Shown piece by piece: positions 9,563-16,671 of a stretch of 20,268 nucleotides of DNA. Every line of letters starts with the position of its first letter. Within the stretch, counting starts at the first letter, position 1. The notes beneath the pieces were generated by a model, which worked only from the letters and a program-made list of their open reading frames with translations, was not told where the DNA came from and did no database searches. The stretch is from Planctomycetota bacterium (GTDB taxonomy: Bacteria > Planctomycetota > Phycisphaerae > WQYP01), in the NCBI GenBank assembly GCA_021809365.1, contig JAKBAC010000043.1:1-20268 (forward strand), read 5' to 3'. The translations under genes were made by a program, and so were the position numbers.

Positions 9563-9636
9563 CATACTGCGTTGTCGCCATGGCGGCGATTTGAACGGTT
9601 GCGAGATACGAAAACAGTACGCTTGGGAGCTTTTGC

Positions 9637-10842
9637 ATGGATCATCGTCTGGAATTGGAATTTGAAAAACATTTTGGTAAATCGTCCGGTCCCTTTATTC
9701 ACAGCCGGGCGCCGGGACGCGTTAACCTGATCGGTGAACACACCGATTATAATGATGGCTTTGTATTTCCCATTGCCATTGACCGCTTTACAACAGTTCT
9801 GGCCAAGGCCCGTGCGGACCACAAAGTTCGTCTTTTCAGTGCCACCCAAAATGAACTGGCGGAATTTTCCGTGGCGGGTGTGGTCGCCAAAGATGCCCCC
9901 AAATGGTCGCTTTATGCCAAAGGAGTCGCCGAAGCACTGCGGCAACGCGGTCTGGTAAAAAACGGCATTGATGCTCTGGTCACAACCACTGTGCCCATCG
10001 GCGGCGGCCTGTCATCCAGCGCGTCCTTTGAAGTGGCTACCGGGCTGGCTCTGTTGGCCGCTAATGGAAAAACGCTGGATAAAGTTGAACTGGCCCTGGC
10101 AGCCCAATGGGCGGAACACAATTATGCGGGTATGCCGTGCGGAATTATGGATCAATTTATTTCCGCACTGGGCGAGAAGGACCACGCGATGCTGCTGGAT
10201 TGTCGCGATTTATCCCGGCGGCAGGTACCCATGAAAGATACCAAGATGCGCATCTTTATCGCCAATACCAATGTCAAACATGAGCTGGTGCAGGGGGAAT
10301 ATCAGGCCCGCCGCAATCAGTGTGAACGCGCGGTAGCCACGCTGAAAAAGGCGTATCCAAAAGTGAAGGCCCTGCGCGATGCCGACATATCCATGCTTGA
10401 AGCGTCCCGCATGGAAATGGATCCTGCGGTGTTTCGCCGGGGACGACATGTGATTACCGAAAATAGCCGCACACTCCAATTCGCCGACGCTCTGGCGGCC
10501 GGAAATTGGGCCGTCTGCGGACAACTGATGTATCAATCGCATGAAAGTCTGCGCGATGATTATGGCGTAAGTTGCCCGGAACTCGATGTACTGGTGGAAA
10601 TCGCCGCTACGGTTCCCGGTGTGTATGGAGCACGAATGACCGGGGGCGGTTTTGGCGGATCAATTGTTGCGATGGTGCAGCAGCAGGCCATTGAAGCCCT
10701 GACCACCGAGATTGACACGCACTATCCCCTGCGTTGTGGTAAGCAAGCCTCCATGTTTGCCACCACGGCTGGCGCTGGAGCTGAACTAAGGAGCGATCCG
10801 GAAGCACCTTCCCAAAAACCAGATTTACCGGCCGTCACATAG
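9637..10842 (+). CDS. galK: Galactokinase
   Basis: Cytoplasmic GHMP-family kinase that phosphorylates alpha-D-galactose to galactose-1-phosphate with ATP, the entry step of the Leloir pathway. The 401 residues carry all three family signatures: the galactokinase signature APGRVNLIGEHTDYNDG (25-41, with catalytic-site Arg28), the ATP-binding PIGGGLSSSAS (119-129) and the C-terminal MTGGGFGGS (333-341). CGIMDQFIS supplies the catalytic Asp171. Length matches the family (about 380-400), with a short extra C-terminal tail (RSDPEAPSQKPDLPAVT). GGGAG at 9625-9629 lies 7 nt before the ATG. No galT, galE, mutarotase or transporter adjoins it, which is unusual for galK in enteric bacteria. The exported GH35 galactosidase 2.6 kb downstream could be a source of its substrate. 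Confidence 0.97.
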   Translation: MDHRLELEFEKHFGKSSGPFIHSRAPGRVNLIGEHTDYNDGFVFPIAIDRFTTVLAKARADHKVRLFSATQNELAEFSVAGVVAKDAPKWSLYAKGVAEALRQRGLVKNGIDALVTTTVPIGGGLSSSASFEVATGLALLAANGKTLDKVELALAAQWAEHNYAGMPCGIMDQFISALGEKDHAMLLDCRDLSRRQVPMKDTKMRIFIANTNVKHELVQGEYQARRNQCERAVATLKKAYPKVKALRDADISMLEASRMEMDPAVFRRGRHVITENSRTLQFADALAAGNWAVCGQLMYQSHESLRDDYGVSCPELDVLVEIAATVPGVYGARMTGGGFGGSIVAMVQQQAIEALTTEIDTHYPLRCGKQASMFATTAGAGAELRSDPEAPSQKPDLPAVT

Positions 10843-10861
10843 CCGCCGGCTTGGCCGGTGG
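10843..10861 (+). terminator. Hairpin directly after the galK stop codon (possible terminator or attenuator)
   Basis: CCGCCGGC and GCCGGTGG form an 8-bp GC-rich stem (one G-U pair) around the 3-nt loop TTG, starting on the base after the galK stop. No T-tract follows, so it is not a classical intrinsic terminator; it could instead protect the 3' end of the message or weaken read-through into trpD. Confidence 0.35.
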
Positions 10862-10952
10862 TGGCGTATTCGATTGCAGCACAATTCGGGAAGTTATTGT
10901 GGTACCATTCCTTTCTTAAATGCCGTTCCTGAAAGAATCGGGCAAAAAAAGC

Positions 10953-11969
10953 ATGAAAGATATTTTCACAACATTACTATCCGGTAAGACGCTTACGCAG
11001 GACCAGACCCGCAGTGCGTTTGAAGCCATCATGTCCGGTGCCGCGCCGCAAGCGCAAGTAGGAGCATTCCTGGCTCTGTTGGCCCTGCGCGATCCCACGG
11101 TTGATGAACTTGCCGGTGCCGCCACGGTTATGCGGCAGTTTGTCGTGCCGGTGGCTGCCCCGGAGGATGTCATCGACACCTGCGGCACAGGCGGTGCCGG
11201 ATCACGGATTTTTAATGTCTCCACCACCGCAGCCATGGTGGCCGCGGCCTGTGGCATTCCGGTGGCGAAACACGGCAACAGTGCCGTAACCAGTCGTAGC
11301 GGCAGTGCGGATGTGTTAAAAAAGCTGGGCGTGCGCGTGGACATTGACCCCGATTTGCAGGCCCGATGCCTTAAGCAAATCGGCATCTGCTTTTGTTTCG
11401 CCCCCCGCCATCATCCGGCAATGCGGCATGTGGCGGAAATCCGGAATTCCCTGGGCTTTGCCACGATATTTAATCTCATAGGCCCCCTGACGAATCCGGC
11501 CGGGGCACGGCGGCAACTGGTTGGCGTCCCGCGCCCAAGCCTGGTGCGGCCCATCCTGGAAGTGCTGGTGCGTTTAGGCGCGGCACGGGCCATGGTGGTC
11601 TGCGGCACAGACCCGGTGGAGGGAATGCTGTGTGAATTATCCATTGGCGGATCAACACGAGTGGCACTATTTGACGGAGAGGAAGTTAAGACGCTGGAAC
11701 TTTCCCCCAAAGATGTCGGCCTGCAAACTTCTCCCGCCGATGACCTGCGAATCGACTCGCCCGAAGCGTCCGCCGCAAAAATCCGTGAAATCCTATCCGG
11801 CAAACCCGGCCCCGCACGGGATATCGTGCTGCTTAACAGCGCCGCTGCCTTGTGGGTAGGCGGCAAAGTGGAATCCTTGCGTGAAGGCGTCAAATTATCC
11901 GTCGCCGCCATCGATTCCGGCAAAGCATTAAAAACCCTGGAGAACCTCGCCGCTATGACCCATGGGTAG
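10953..11969 (+). CDS. trpD: Anthranilate phosphoribosyltransferase
   Basis: Cytoplasmic enzyme of tryptophan synthesis that joins anthranilate and PRPP to N-(5-phosphoribosyl)anthranilate. The family pattern is clear: MKDIFTTLLSGKTLT at the N-terminus, PRPP loop DTCGTGGAG (75-83), NVSTT, KHGN (106-109), SGSADVL, APRHHPAMRHV and TIFNLIGPLTNP (171-182). Arg164, at the position expected for the anthranilate-contacting Arg, is kept. Two departures stand out: the usual KHGNR is KHGNS, and the usual DGLDE-type metal segment is replaced by CGTDPVEGMLCELS (217-230), which is longer and has Cys where Asp is expected before Glu. The frame opens at an ATG at 10920 (349 residues), but homology favours M12 at 10953 (338 residues). 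Neither has a strong ribosome binding site. No other trp gene is nearby, a common situation in planctomycetes. Confidence 0.92.
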   Translation: MKDIFTTLLSGKTLTQDQTRSAFEAIMSGAAPQAQVGAFLALLALRDPTVDELAGAATVMRQFVVPVAAPEDVIDTCGTGGAGSRIFNVSTTAAMVAAACGIPVAKHGNSAVTSRSGSADVLKKLGVRVDIDPDLQARCLKQIGICFCFAPRHHPAMRHVAEIRNSLGFATIFNLIGPLTNPAGARRQLVGVPRPSLVRPILEVLVRLGAARAMVVCGTDPVEGMLCELSIGGSTRVALFDGEEVKTLELSPKDVGLQTSPADDLRIDSPEASAAKIREILSGKPGPARDIVLLNSAAALWVGGKVESLREGVKLSVAAIDSGKALKTLENLAAMTHG

Positions 11970-12126
11970 GAGCCTGTCCGAGCAACCGTTCACGGCTATA
12001 CCGATCAAGACGTCCGGCAACAGCACAGCGCATCGAAATTTGCGCATCTGGGAACGGCCCAAATTGTTGTGCCGGCTTCCCTGCCATTCGGAAAGCCTTC
12101 GGTAAACATTGACTTTAGCGGTGCCG

Positions 12127-12166
12127 CGGCCAGCGGGCCGGCCGGCTAACCATTTAATCCTGTAAC
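12127..12166 (+). repeat. Intergenic repeat, copy A
   Basis: Bases 12127-12153 match 13311-13337 at 24 of 27 positions in the same orientation, with core CCGGCTAACCAT; similarity continues weakly (TCCTGTAAC versus GCCTGCAAC). GC-rich and partly self-complementary (contains GCCGGCCGGC). Lies between trpD and the 3' end of the VOC gene. Confidence 0.6.
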
Positions 12167-12186
12167 CTGTCCCCTGTCCCCTACAG
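12159..12186. repeat. Short 7-nt tandem repeat
   Basis: CCTGTAA, CCTGTCC, CCTGTCC and a degenerate CCTACAG follow one another directly, giving about four units of a heptamer. It lies just downstream of the VOC gene's stop codon and overlaps the tail of repeat copy A. Confidence 0.6.
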
Positions 12187-12191
12187 CGCGG

Positions 12192-13163
12192 TCATCGGGG
12201 CAACTGTATCGGTGGTACGGCGTGTTCAATTTCCGCGCGGTGCTTTTCCAGCCAGGGTGGCAGCATTAATTTTCTACCCAGTTCCTCTATTGGCTGATCG
12301 GCGGTGAAGCCGGGATGTACCGTGGCAATTTCAAACAGCACGCCGCCGGGTTCGCGGAAATAGATTGAGTGAAAATAGCACCGATCCATTATGGGTGACA
12401 CATGCGGAAAATGAGGCGCAATCGTATCACGCCAAGCCGCCTGCTGGGCATCGTCGGGGGTGCGAAACGCGACATGATGCACCACCCCGGCACCCAGCGT
12501 GCCGCGGGGCATTTCCGGTTCATGCACGATATCAATGATGGTTCCCGGTCCCTGGTCATGGGTTCCGGCCTGATATCGCAAGCGCCTGCCTTCAACACCG
12601 GTACTTTGGTATTTCATGACATCGGTAAGCAGTTGACTGGTAGCGGCGGTTTTGCGCTGGGACAGCGTCACGCTGTGAAATCCACGAATGGCCATCGGTT
12701 CGGGAATGGATGCGGCAATCCACGGTGTGGCCGCGGAATCAGCGGATGGATTTGCGCCGATAAGTTCCAGTTGCATACCATCGGGATCAAGAAATGACAG
12801 TACCGGCTCACCGAATCGCTGGCCACCAAGCTGGTTTTCAACGCCATGGGCGGCCAGACGTTGCACCCAATAGTCAATGGCGTCGGCCGGAACGGAAAAA
12901 GCGGTGGCCGCGACCTGTGGCGGCCCCGCGCGACCGCGTGCAGCGCCAGGCCACGCAAAAAATGTCAGAACCGTTCCGGGCCGGCCTGATTCATCGCCGT
13001 AGTAAAGATGATAGCTGGTCGGGTCATCAAAGTTCACGGTAAGTTTCACCAGGCGTAGGGCCAGCACATCACAGTAAAAATTGATATTGTTCTGCGCATC
13101 CGCTGTGATTGCGGTAACGTGATGGAGTCCCGGTAGCGTAGGGTTAATGGTGCTCATGAGCAT
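12192..13163 (-). CDS. Ring-cleaving dioxygenase of the VOC superfamily (MhqO/MhqA type)
   Basis: 323-residue cytoplasmic protein made of two vicinal-oxygen-chelate domains, each with two beta-alpha-beta-beta-beta modules. Domain 1 has GLHHVTAITADAQNNINFY (12-30), LVKLTVNFDDPTSYHLYYGDE and LSFLDPDGMQLELIG; domain 2 has GFHSVTLS (161-168), VVHHVAFRTPDD and GGVLFEIATVHPGF. Likely metal ligands are the His of GLHHV, the His of VHHVAF (229/230) and Glu278 of LFEIA. This pattern closely matches Bacillus MhqO and MhqA, which are linked to hydroquinone/catechol detoxification; substrate here is inferred. AAGG followed by 7 nt precedes the ATG at 13163, which selects it over the second ATG six bases in. 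No MarR-type MhqR regulator or partner azoreductase is near. The gene is flanked on both sides by copies of one intergenic repeat. Confidence 0.9.
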   Translation of the reverse strand: MLMSTINPTLPGLHHVTAITADAQNNINFYCDVLALRLVKLTVNFDDPTSYHLYYGDESGRPGTVLTFFAWPGAARGRAGPPQVAATAFSVPADAIDYWVQRLAAHGVENQLGGQRFGEPVLSFLDPDGMQLELIGANPSADSAATPWIAASIPEPMAIRGFHSVTLSQRKTAATSQLLTDVMKYQSTGVEGRRLRYQAGTHDQGPGTIIDIVHEPEMPRGTLGAGVVHHVAFRTPDDAQQAAWRDTIAPHFPHVSPIMDRCYFHSIYFREPGGVLFEIATVHPGFTADQPIEELGRKLMLPPWLEKHRAEIEHAVPPIQLPR

Positions 13164-13292
13164 GTATCTACCTTAAAATTGTATCCTGCCTGACTTCAGC
13201 AAAACCTTTCTTCGCCGGCTTACGCCATAATTTTAGCCCATGCGAGGCCATCTGGCATTAGCATTCTGCGGAAGCGATTTGCCACAATTTTC

Positions 13293-13306
13293 CCTGCTTC
13301 GGCAGG
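13293..13306. other. Stable UUCG tetraloop hairpin
   Basis: CCTGC, loop TTCG, GCAGG: a perfect 5-bp stem closed by C-G around UUCG, an exceptionally stable RNA loop when read on the plus strand. No T-tract follows on either strand, so it is not a standard terminator. It directly precedes repeat copy B. Confidence 0.5.
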
Positions 13307-13310
13307 ACCA

Positions 13311-13349
13311 CGGCCAGCAGGCTGACCGGCTAACCATCTGGCCTGCAAC
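13311..13349 (+). repeat. Intergenic repeat, copy B
   Basis: Second copy of the element at 12127, 24 of 27 identical over 13311-13337 and in the same orientation, about 1.18 kb away. The VOC gene lies entirely between the two copies. Confidence 0.6.
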
Positions 13350-13477
13350 TAAGGCCATCCTTGCCGCGCGCTTTTCCTGACGCAAATTCCGAAGTTCATG
13401 TTCAAATTTTGTACGTTTGTTACACTGGTGGAATGGGCCGACGGGCATTACCATTACCCCTGTCCCGATTTCATTGC

Positions 13478-13481
13478 GGAG
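13478..13481 (+). promoter_or_regulatory. Ribosome binding site fixing the GTG start of the GH35 gene
   Basis: GGAG lies 7 nt before the GTG at 13489. Translation from there begins MKRKRLLF followed by a hydrophobic stretch, a textbook signal peptide, whereas the upstream in-frame ATG at 13417 adds 24 residues with no signal-like features and no ribosome binding site. Confidence 0.75.
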
Positions 13482-13488
13482 AAAAACG

Positions 13489-16431
13489 GTGAAACGAAAA
13501 CGCTTATTATTCCCCTCCCACATTCTGCCGGTTGCGGTGTATTTATGGGTCAGCGGATTGCTGCTGCTGTCCGGGAGCTTGGCGCGGGCCAACACGGATA
13601 TGTTTAAGCCCATCGGCAGCGCCGCCCGGGTCATGCACATTAATGGCCGCGGATTTACCATTCATGGCAAACATGTATTTATCTGTTCGGGAAGCTTTCA
13701 TTACGCACGAGTTCCGCGGGCCTTGTGGAAAAATCGCCTGCTTAAAATGAAACGTGCGGGCTTTAATACCGTGCAAACCTATGTCTTTTGGAATTTCCAG
13801 GAACCCAAGCCAGGCGTCTATGATTTTCACGGCCGGGCCAATTTGGATGCGTTTCTCAAATTAATTCACAAAATGGGCATGTACGCCCTGGTTCGCTGCG
13901 GACCGTATGACTGCGCGGAATGGGATGACGGCGGTTACCCATTATGGCTGGCCTTTGAAAAAGGCGTGCAGGTGAGGGAGGATGATCCGGCGTTTATGAA
14001 CCCGCTGCGGCAATTCTGGAATCGGCTCCTGCCGATTGTGGCGCGTAATCAGATTAATCATGGCGGATCGGTGATCCTGGTGCAGTTGGAAAATGAGGAC
14101 TCGCAGGGATGGGGTACCGCCATGCCTAACCAGTATTTCCGGGACTTATATAACATGGCCCGGGAGCACGGCATCCAGGTGCCGATGTTTTTCAGCGGCA
14201 TGCATCATGGCTTTGACCCCGCCGGCCATAACCCGTGGAATGATGCCACACGCACCAGCCCATGGTACACCACGGAATTCTGGTCTTCGCGTACCTGGTA
14301 TCACGGTTATGGTGCCATGCCCCGGCCCCAGCAGGTGCAATTAAACCGCGGCATCTGGAAGATTATTGCCTTCGGCGGATCGGGCTATAACTTTTACATG
14401 CTGGTGGGCAGCACCAACTTCTGGCTGTGGAATGACAATGAATTGGCCGCCTGTTACGACTATTCCGCCGCCATCGGCCAGGGCGGCGATTTGCGGCCGA
14501 TTTATTACAACATGAAACGGGCCAATTACTTTGCCCGCAGCTTTGCCAATATTCTTGAAAACAGCGTCAATGCGGATAATAAATATCTGGGATTTTCCCC
14601 CGGCGTGCGCGAACTGGCGCGCACCGGCCCGGCGGGAACGATTGTGTTTCTGGATAATAATGCTCATTATCCGATAACCACAAAATTGAAAGATGGCACT
14701 TCGTTGCATGTTGCGGCACGGGCCATCCGCCCCATTGTGCTCAATGCGCTACTGGGCAATACCTGGTCCATCGTTCGCTCGGACTCCCGCATTCTTGGTG
14801 TGCAACATGAAAAACACGTTACCACGGTGGTGGTGTATGGCCATCCGGGAAACCAAGTGCATATTTCGTTTAGCAGTCGGAAAAAGCCGCGGCTTGGCGG
14901 AGATATGCAGCCGATGTCGCACAGTGCGGGAGATGGCTTTGCGGTCCATGCGAGTTTTCCATCCGGGAAACAACCCTCTATCGCCACAGCGCAAGTCAGC
15001 CAACACATTCTGCGCGTGCTGATAGAAAATCGACGTATGGAAAAGCACACATGGTTCATTCCATCAAAAGCCGGTTCAGTCGTGGTGGTTGGCCCGGCTT
15101 ACGCGGGACAAATTAAGGCGGTGGGCAATCACTGGACTTTAGCCACTGCGACACCGTTGAGAAAATCAATAAACGGCGCATGGGTATATTCGGCTGCCGC
15201 TGCCCCTCTAATGCTTACCGTTCCGCAAACGCTATCCATTTCCATGCCCATGGCACCGCAATTACATGCCTGGAAAATGCTCAATATCACGCGACCGGCA
15301 CAGAATAATTTCATCGCGGGCAATTGGCTAAGCACAGTCACCCCGGAACCCATGGGAGCCGACGATATTCTCAGCCCATGGTGCTGGTACCGCACGGTGG
15401 TAACGGTGCCCGCCGCAGGCACGCTTTGGCTGAAGTTCAGTCACGTTTCCGACTTGGCTTCGGTGTTTATCAACGGATACTTTGTTCGTACCCTTACCAG
15501 TGCCAGGGAAAGCGTTGATTTGGATTTGCATCCGGGACGCAATGTCGTTGCGGTTTTCACGGCAGAACATGGTCGCACCAAATTGTATAATTACCTGGGG
15601 CCTATCAACAAAGTCCTGGCCAAGGGAATATGGGGACCCGTGCAGTCTTATTTTACATCCCGGCAATCCGACCTCATGTCCCGCCAACCGTTATCGGGTC
15701 AATCGCCTCCGATACCGCCAAATTCGACGGGGGGAACCCCGGGAAGTGTGCAAGCCCATAGCACGATTGAAATTAGTCGAATTCCACCGCATTCGATTCT
15801 TTACCTTAACGGGCAGCCGATCAATATGCCGCAGGGCGGGACTTACCGCGCCACGGTTAATGGACCCGGTTCGCAAGTGGTACAATTTCGCATTGTCAAC
15901 AGCGCCGGAAAAACCACTTCCAGCGGCGTCCTGAGAAGCACCGCCGAGGCTAAATTTTCCCGTGGACAGGTAAATCAACCGCAGCAAAATAATAACGCCA
16001 ACCCACTGCGTCCGGGGACAAATCGACAGCCCATGGCGCTGGGCGTATGGCAAATGCACGATGGCGCCGGTGCCCTGGATAGAATCGGCCCGTGGCGCAA
16101 TATCAGTGCCATGGATAACTTGCGGCCCGGACCGCCGCGGCTGTTTATGAACTGGTTTAACCTTCCGGCACCTTTGCCGTCGGGCGTTCACGTCGTTCTG
16201 CGCGTTTCGTATACTGGTTTGTCCAGCGGACATATTATTGTGAACGGCCATGACTTAGGCCTATATCCGGATAAAACCATGCCGATGGGGCTTTATATTC
16301 CATCCGTCTGGCTGAAGTCCGGCCGCAACACCGTGGAAATTCTCGATGAACGCGGACATTCGCCGAAGCGAGTTCGCATTATCATCGAGCCAGCCGCCAG
16401 CCGGGTACGAGCGACCTTGGAGCAGAATTAA
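13489..16431 (+). CDS. Exported beta-galactosidase, glycoside hydrolase family 35
   Basis: 980 residues from the GTG start. A signal peptide or N-terminal anchor is clear (MKRKRLLFPSHILP, then VAVYLWVSGLLLLSGSLARA). The retaining GH35 barrel follows: GSFHYARVPRALW (68-80), NTVQTYVFWNFQEPKPG, RCGPYDCAEWDDGGYPLWL (136-154), acid/base Glu203 in VQLENED, and nucleophile Glu263 in TTEFW. The family's usual ENEYG reads ENEDS here. After the barrel come beta-rich regions with jelly-roll, galactose-binding-like character at about 631-714 (WYRTVVTVPAAGTLWLKF) and 877-980 (SGHIIVNGHDLGLY), joined by a Pro/Ser/Thr/Gly-rich linker near 740-760. It should release terminal galactose from polysaccharides or glycans outside the cytoplasm; linkage specificity cannot be read from sequence. 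It is longer than many bacterial GH35 enzymes (about 600-800) because of the C-terminal domains. Confidence 0.93.
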   Translation: MKRKRLLFPSHILPVAVYLWVSGLLLLSGSLARANTDMFKPIGSAARVMHINGRGFTIHGKHVFICSGSFHYARVPRALWKNRLLKMKRAGFNTVQTYVFWNFQEPKPGVYDFHGRANLDAFLKLIHKMGMYALVRCGPYDCAEWDDGGYPLWLAFEKGVQVREDDPAFMNPLRQFWNRLLPIVARNQINHGGSVILVQLENEDSQGWGTAMPNQYFRDLYNMAREHGIQVPMFFSGMHHGFDPAGHNPWNDATRTSPWYTTEFWSSRTWYHGYGAMPRPQQVQLNRGIWKIIAFGGSGYNFYMLVGSTNFWLWNDNELAACYDYSAAIGQGGDLRPIYYNMKRANYFARSFANILENSVNADNKYLGFSPGVRELARTGPAGTIVFLDNNAHYPITTKLKDGTSLHVAARAIRPIVLNALLGNTWSIVRSDSRILGVQHEKHVTTVVVYGHPGNQVHISFSSRKKPRLGGDMQPMSHSAGDGFAVHASFPSGKQPSIATAQVSQHILRVLIENRRMEKHTWFIPSKAGSVVVVGPAYAGQIKAVGNHWTLATATPLRKSINGAWVYSAAAAPLMLTVPQTLSISMPMAPQLHAWKMLNITRPAQNNFIAGNWLSTVTPEPMGADDILSPWCWYRTVVTVPAAGTLWLKFSHVSDLASVFINGYFVRTLTSARESVDLDLHPGRNVVAVFTAEHGRTKLYNYLGPINKVLAKGIWGPVQSYFTSRQSDLMSRQPLSGQSPPIPPNSTGGTPGSVQAHSTIEISRIPPHSILYLNGQPINMPQGGTYRATVNGPGSQVVQFRIVNSAGKTTSSGVLRSTAEAKFSRGQVNQPQQNNNANPLRPGTNRQPMALGVWQMHDGAGALDRIGPWRNISAMDNLRPGPPRLFMNWFNLPAPLPSGVHVVLRVSYTGLSSGHIIVNGHDLGLYPDKTMPMGLYIPSVWLKSGRNTVEILDERGHSPKRVRIIIEPAASRVRATLEQN

Positions 16432-16671
16432 GCCGGCCGGGCGCAAGGCCCCGCGTCGCTGCGGCCTGCTAAAACGCCACGATTCGGCGAACTTCGTGGC
16501 TACACCAGAAAGATTCGCGGCGACAGGTCTCCAATTTGCCAACACCACATTGCGAAACCTGTATCCCGCTTGGCATGCTGACGAGACGGAGATATTCTTA
16601 TGGTACGTTTCCGGATTGCAGCGGTGGTGAGTCTGATGCGGGAATGCTGAATTTAGAATTGAGGGAAAGTT
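16432..16671. other. Intergenic region with hairpins between GH35 and the DCDCPLC protein gene
   Basis: 240 nt with no supported gene. It opens with GC-rich, partly self-complementary sequence (AGCCGGCCGGG) that resembles the reverse complement of intergenic repeat A only over its first ten or so bases. A stronger hairpin follows at 16476-16500. I found no convincing promoter for the next gene. Confidence 0.5.
16476..16500 (+). terminator. Hairpin downstream of the GH35 gene
   Basis: GCCACGA (16476-16482) pairs perfectly with TCGTGGC (16494-16500), and TTC/GAA can stack inside with a small bulge. No T-tract follows, so this may be a factor-assisted terminator or 3'-end stabiliser rather than an intrinsic terminator. 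Strand assigned from the upstream gene. Confidence 0.35.

Larger units (their letters stand above)
13164..13488. other. Divergent intergenic region between VOC and beta-galactosidase genes
   Basis: 325 nt without a credible gene if the GTG start of the galactosidase gene is accepted. It holds a UUCG-tetraloop hairpin (13293-13306), repeat copy B, and AT-rich sequence around 13385-13430 where a weak extended -10 (TGTTACACT) might serve the galactosidase gene. No good -35 was found. Must contain promoters in both directions, but I cannot place them firmly. Confidence 0.5.

Noticed and set aside
9574..9590. Terminator between the histidine kinase and galK
   Set aside because: GTCGCC and GGCGAT can pair around a 5-nt loop, but the stem is only six pairs and only three T follow, so it is too weak to list.
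13178..13183. Promoter -10 TACAAT (minus strand) for the VOC gene
   Set aside because: Transcription would start within the ribosome binding site, leaving almost no leader, and the -35 region does not match.
13417..13488. Longer GH35 start at the ATG 72 nt upstream
   Set aside because: No ribosome binding site, and the added residues would bury the signal peptide. The GTG at 13489 has GGAG at ideal spacing.
15691..16251. 186-codon minus-strand open frame inside the GH35 gene
   Set aside because: Antisense shadow of the C-terminal beta domains, with no ribosome binding site or recognisable product.
16654..16659. Promoter -10 TAGAAT just before the gene at 16672
   Set aside because: It would put the transcript start inside or after the ribosome binding site, and no -35 lies at the right distance.
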